This document shows positions 31,779-33,697 of a DNA stretch of 33,697 nt, one piece after another. Made by a program: the position numbers and the translations under genes. The DNA lies in NCBI GenBank assembly GCA_033765235.1, contig JANRIG010000015.1, positions 1-33,697 on the forward strand. Reading direction: 5' to 3'. The DNA comes from JANRIG01 sp033765235 (lineage in GTDB: Bacteria > Bacteroidota > Bacteroidia > Cytophagales > UBA9547). Every line of letters begins with the position of its first letter. Within the stretch, counting starts at the first letter, position 1. The notes under the pieces were generated by a model. It did no database searches. It saw nothing but the letters and a program-made list of their open reading frames with translations, and was not told the origin of the DNA.

Positions 31779-32249
31779 GATAAACAGTTTATTGTTAATG
31801 AAAAAACCAAGAAGCAAATATGACAAATTTATTATTAATGTCAATAAATGTTTTGTTTGATAAATATACCTACTTCCAACCCGTGTTTGGTCACACACCA
31901 AACACAAACCCCTGCTCTAGCAAGTTTAACGAAGTGTAACTTGTGAACCAAAATAAGTAAAGTTTGCAACTTTACCAAAGCTATCTTCCCGTCTGGTCTT
32001 ATCTTATAGCTAAGACCACAATATATTAAATCAGCCGTTCTACAATAGCTACGCTAACTTGTCGAACAGCGAGAACAGCGACAGGATGACCAGCGAAGTG
32101 GCGATAGTCGTCACTCGGCAAGAGCCGAGCGACTGCGGGGTCGCTACGCTAACTTGCCCTACAATAAGGTACCTATTTATCATTATAAATATAATTTTTT
32201 ACAATATTCACAAATCTATATATGTTTGCACTATTCAAATATTCATACT
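31779..32249. repeat. Gene-free structured repeat region: five hairpins and a 14-bp direct repeat
   Basis: This 471-nt gap between the mannosidase and the permease has no gene. It holds, in order, five inverted repeats: GTGTTTGGT/ACCAAACAC (31883-31905), CAAGTT/AACTTG (31921-31943), GTAAAGTT/AACTTTAC (31957-31975), TGGTCTTA/TAAGACCA (31994-32018) and CTCGGC/GCCGAG with GTCG/CGAC outside (32107-32133). GCTACGCTAACTTG occurs twice (32048-32061 and 32143-32156), each next to CTACAATA (32040-32047 and 32159-32166). Bases 32060-32160 are richer in G and C than the surroundings and translate as TSEVAIVVTRQEPSDCGVAT. I take it for one or two composite dispersed repeats, from memory of similar strings; no transposase is present. 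Confidence 0.55.
32221..32228 (+). promoter_or_regulatory. Candidate -7 box for the FucP-like transporter gene
   Basis: TATGTTTG matches TAnnTTTG and ends 21 nt before the ATG at 32250. No TTG stands 17-23 nt upstream, so only half the promoter pattern is visible. Confidence 0.35.
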
Positions 32250-33542
32250 ATGGCTTTAGCTTCCATACCCACTGCCTCTGCCTCAAACTTTGACGGCAAA
32301 AATTATACTCGCATACTTGTCATTATTTTTAGCTTGTTTACCTTGTGGGCACTGGCAGGCAAGCTCAACGATATACTCATACCTCATCTCAAAAAAGCAC
32401 TAACTCTCACAGATTTTCAGTCATCGCTCATTCAGACAGCATTTTTTGGGGGATATTTTGTCGCGGCACTTCCGGCGGGGTGGCTACTGCGAAAGATAGG
32501 ATATAAAAACGGTATCATTTGTGCTTTGGCTGTGGCAGCTGCGGGTGCTGCATTGTTTTACCCTGCAGCCGAAACTCGCTACTATGGCTTGTTTTTATTT
32601 GCCTTGTTTGTAATGGCTTGCGGATTTGCTACATTGGAGGTAGCTGCCAACCCTTACGTAGCCGTGTTGGGCGACCCAAAGTCTGCCTCATTCAGGCTCA
32701 ATTTGGCTCAGGGGTTCAACTCATTGGCTGCCACTGTAACCCCATTTTTTGGGGCGCAACTCATACTCTCCGGCATTGAAAAGTCAGATGCCGAACTTGC
32801 CATGATGTCTATAGCAGAGATGGATGCTTATAAAATATTTGAAGCAGACCGTGTAAAATTGCCTTATATATTTCTTGCTGCGCTATTTTTATTCATCGCT
32901 CTCTTGGTATTTCTTTCAAAATTGCCTGAAATAAAGGACGAAGAGCAGACCAAAGAGGTGGACAATACTCATAAAAACAAACCTATATATAAACGCACCA
33001 ACCTTATGCTCGGAGTAGCGGGCATATTTTTTTATGTAGGAGCGCAAGAGGGTATAGCAGCTTTTATTATTAGGTTTATGCAATATCTGCAAATACCAGG
33101 TGTCACCGAGCGCAGTGCAGCCAACTATATTGTGGCTTATTGGTTCACCTTCATGATAGGTCGCTTTATAGGCGCATGGCTTTTACGATATGTGAATGAG
33201 TATAGATTATTGGCTATATTCTCTGGTATTTGCGTGGCACTGGCTTTGTGTGCTTGTGTATTCACAGGATTGCCGGCGGTATATTGTGTGGTGGCTATTG
33301 GTTTTTTTAATTCTATTCAATTTCCTACTATATTCACCATAGCACTCAAAAATTTAGGTGCAGATACAAAGATGGGTGCCAGCCTATTGGTGATGGCTAT
33401 ATGTGGTGCTGCCATTATGCCGGCTGTCATGGGCTATCTTTCTACCATCTACAATATTCAAGTGGCTTTTATCATACCTGTGATATGCTACCTGTATGTT
33501 GTATTTTTTTCTGTCTATGGCAAAAGGTTAGCAACCACCTAA
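32250..33542 (+). CDS. FucP-family sugar/proton symporter (major facilitator superfamily)
   Basis: The 430-residue product has 12 likely membrane spans and FucP/GlcP-family signatures: FTLWALAGKLNDILIPHLKK, LTDFQSSLIQTAFFGGYF, LPAGWLLRKIGYKNGI, FATLEVAANPYVAVLGDP and FRLNLAQGFNSL, then a central cytoplasmic loop rich in Lys and Glu (about 228-250) and VAGIFFYVGAQEGIAAF in the second half. Members take up L-fucose, glucose, galactose, mannose or N-acetyl sugars. Next to a beta-mannosidase, mannose or a mannoside is a fair guess but not shown. The ATG at 32250 is preferred over an earlier TTG that extends into the repeat. It converges with a susD gene 7 nt away. Confidence 0.92.
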   Translation: MALASIPTASASNFDGKNYTRILVIIFSLFTLWALAGKLNDILIPHLKKALTLTDFQSSLIQTAFFGGYFVAALPAGWLLRKIGYKNGIICALAVAAAGAALFYPAAETRYYGLFLFALFVMACGFATLEVAANPYVAVLGDPKSASFRLNLAQGFNSLAATVTPFFGAQLILSGIEKSDAELAMMSIAEMDAYKIFEADRVKLPYIFLAALFLFIALLVFLSKLPEIKDEEQTKEVDNTHKNKPIYKRTNLMLGVAGIFFYVGAQEGIAAFIIRFMQYLQIPGVTERSAANYIVAYWFTFMIGRFIGAWLLRYVNEYRLLAIFSGICVALALCACVFTGLPAVYCVVAIGFFNSIQFPTIFTIALKNLGADTKMGASLLVMAICGAAIMPAVMGYLSTIYNIQVAFIIPVICYLYVVFFSVYGKRLATT

Positions 33543-33549
33543 CATTAAC

Positions 33550-33697
33550 TCAATACCCGGGGTTTTGTATGATTGTGCCTTTGCTCAAGTCTATTTGTGA
33601 TTGAGGGATAGGACATAGCCTGTGAATAACTGGGTTATATCCATTTTGTACTAATGGTGCTATCCTGCTTGCACCTCCGGGGTGGTCTTTGATGGCA
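33550..33697 (-). CDS. SusD/RagB-family nutrient-binding lipoprotein, C-terminal part only
   Basis: On the minus strand the last 148 nt read as the C-terminal 48 residues of a protein that runs off the window, ending RLCPIPQSQIDLSKGTIIQN and then PGY before TGA (stop 33550-33552). The R-L-x-P-I-P-x-x-x-I-D/N ... QNPGY tail is the hallmark of SusD/RagB proteins, outer-membrane lipoproteins that capture glycans for a SusC transporter. The rest, and most likely susC, lie beyond the right end. It is convergent with the FucP-like gene. Confidence 0.92.
   Translation of the reverse strand, partial: AIKDHPGGASRIAPLVQNGYNPVIHRLCPIPQSQIDLSKGTIIQNPGY

Noticed and set aside
31779..31907. Beta-mannosidase start extended to 31907
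   Set aside because: The extension (CLVCDQTRVGSRY...) lies in repeat DNA and would put the signal peptide in the middle of the protein; ATG 31778 fits.
32040..32166. Integron attC site or insertion sequence
   Set aside because: The repeats lack the attC core pattern and pairing, and no integrase or transposase is in the window; a dispersed non-autonomous repeat fits better.
1..33697. tRNA, rRNA, riboswitch or CRISPR
   Set aside because: I found no cloverleaf, no rRNA-like stretch, no regularly spaced identical repeats and no recognisable riboswitch; covariance-model scans would be decisive but could not be run.

Overview
The window is chromosomal DNA from a member of the Bacteroidota. It probably comes from a free-living or environmental lineage near the Sphingobacteriales/Chitinophagales, but genus level cannot be read from this sequence. 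The grounds are AT-rich DNA, almost no Shine-Dalgarno sequences, Bacteroidota-type promoter elements (TAnnTTTG), a SusD C-terminus at the right edge, a FucP-family sugar transporter, a carboxypeptidase-regulatory-domain protein, a DUF6089-like barrel and a 7TM-DISM receptor. I see no rRNA, tRNA, CRISPR array, transposase, integrase or phage gene. About 32 protein genes fill nearly the whole window.

Layout. 1-389: intergenic dispersed-repeat-like DNA. 390-2288 (-): acetyl-CoA synthetase. 2428-4633 (+): trmD, a secreted hypothetical and truA, joined by ATGA overlaps. 4741-4941 (+): a tiny lipoprotein with its own terminator. 5040-8766 (+): a partner-switching signalling module (7TM-DISM/SpoIIE phosphatase, SiaB-type kinase, SiaC with Thr68), followed by an AcpH-like gene. 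8840-10462 (+): an SDR dehydrogenase and a diketo-acid (FAH) hydrolase, probably deoxy-sugar-acid catabolism. 10588-13234 (+): a possible small peptide, then WecG/TagA glycosyltransferase, a Wzy/WaaL-like membrane protein and a WbpD-like acetyltransferase (surface polysaccharide). 13236-14258 (-): beta-barrel protein. 14343-17077 (+): di-haem cytochrome c peroxidase, DedA, ribokinase. 17111-22136 (-): SelW-like protein, GT4, GT2, SurE and a beta-CASP metallo-beta-lactamase nuclease. 22298-22894 (+): SGNH hydrolase. 22895-28094 (-): small hypothetical, CcmF, RNase Z, STAS protein, PurC. 28226-29395 (+): Dxr. 29475-31778 (-): secreted GH2 beta-mannosidase. 31779-32249: structured repeat DNA. 32250-33542 (+): FucP-family transporter, convergent with the C-terminus of a SusD protein (-).

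How the genes fit together. Much of the content is housekeeping (acs, trmD, truA, surE, rnz, purC, dxr, ccmF). Three accessory themes stand out. One is a SiaABC-like phospho-relay without the diguanylate cyclase SiaD, so its output is unknown. One is a set of surface-glycan genes split between two strands. The third is a sugar-use edge (beta-mannosidase, FucP-like permease, SusD) that probably continues beyond the right end. The least explained DNA is intergenic: the 471-nt gap at 31779-32249 holds five hairpins plus a spaced direct repeat, and the left-edge gap carries a start-less open frame that looks like a dispersed Bacteroidota repeat. At least four genes appear to start with TTG.
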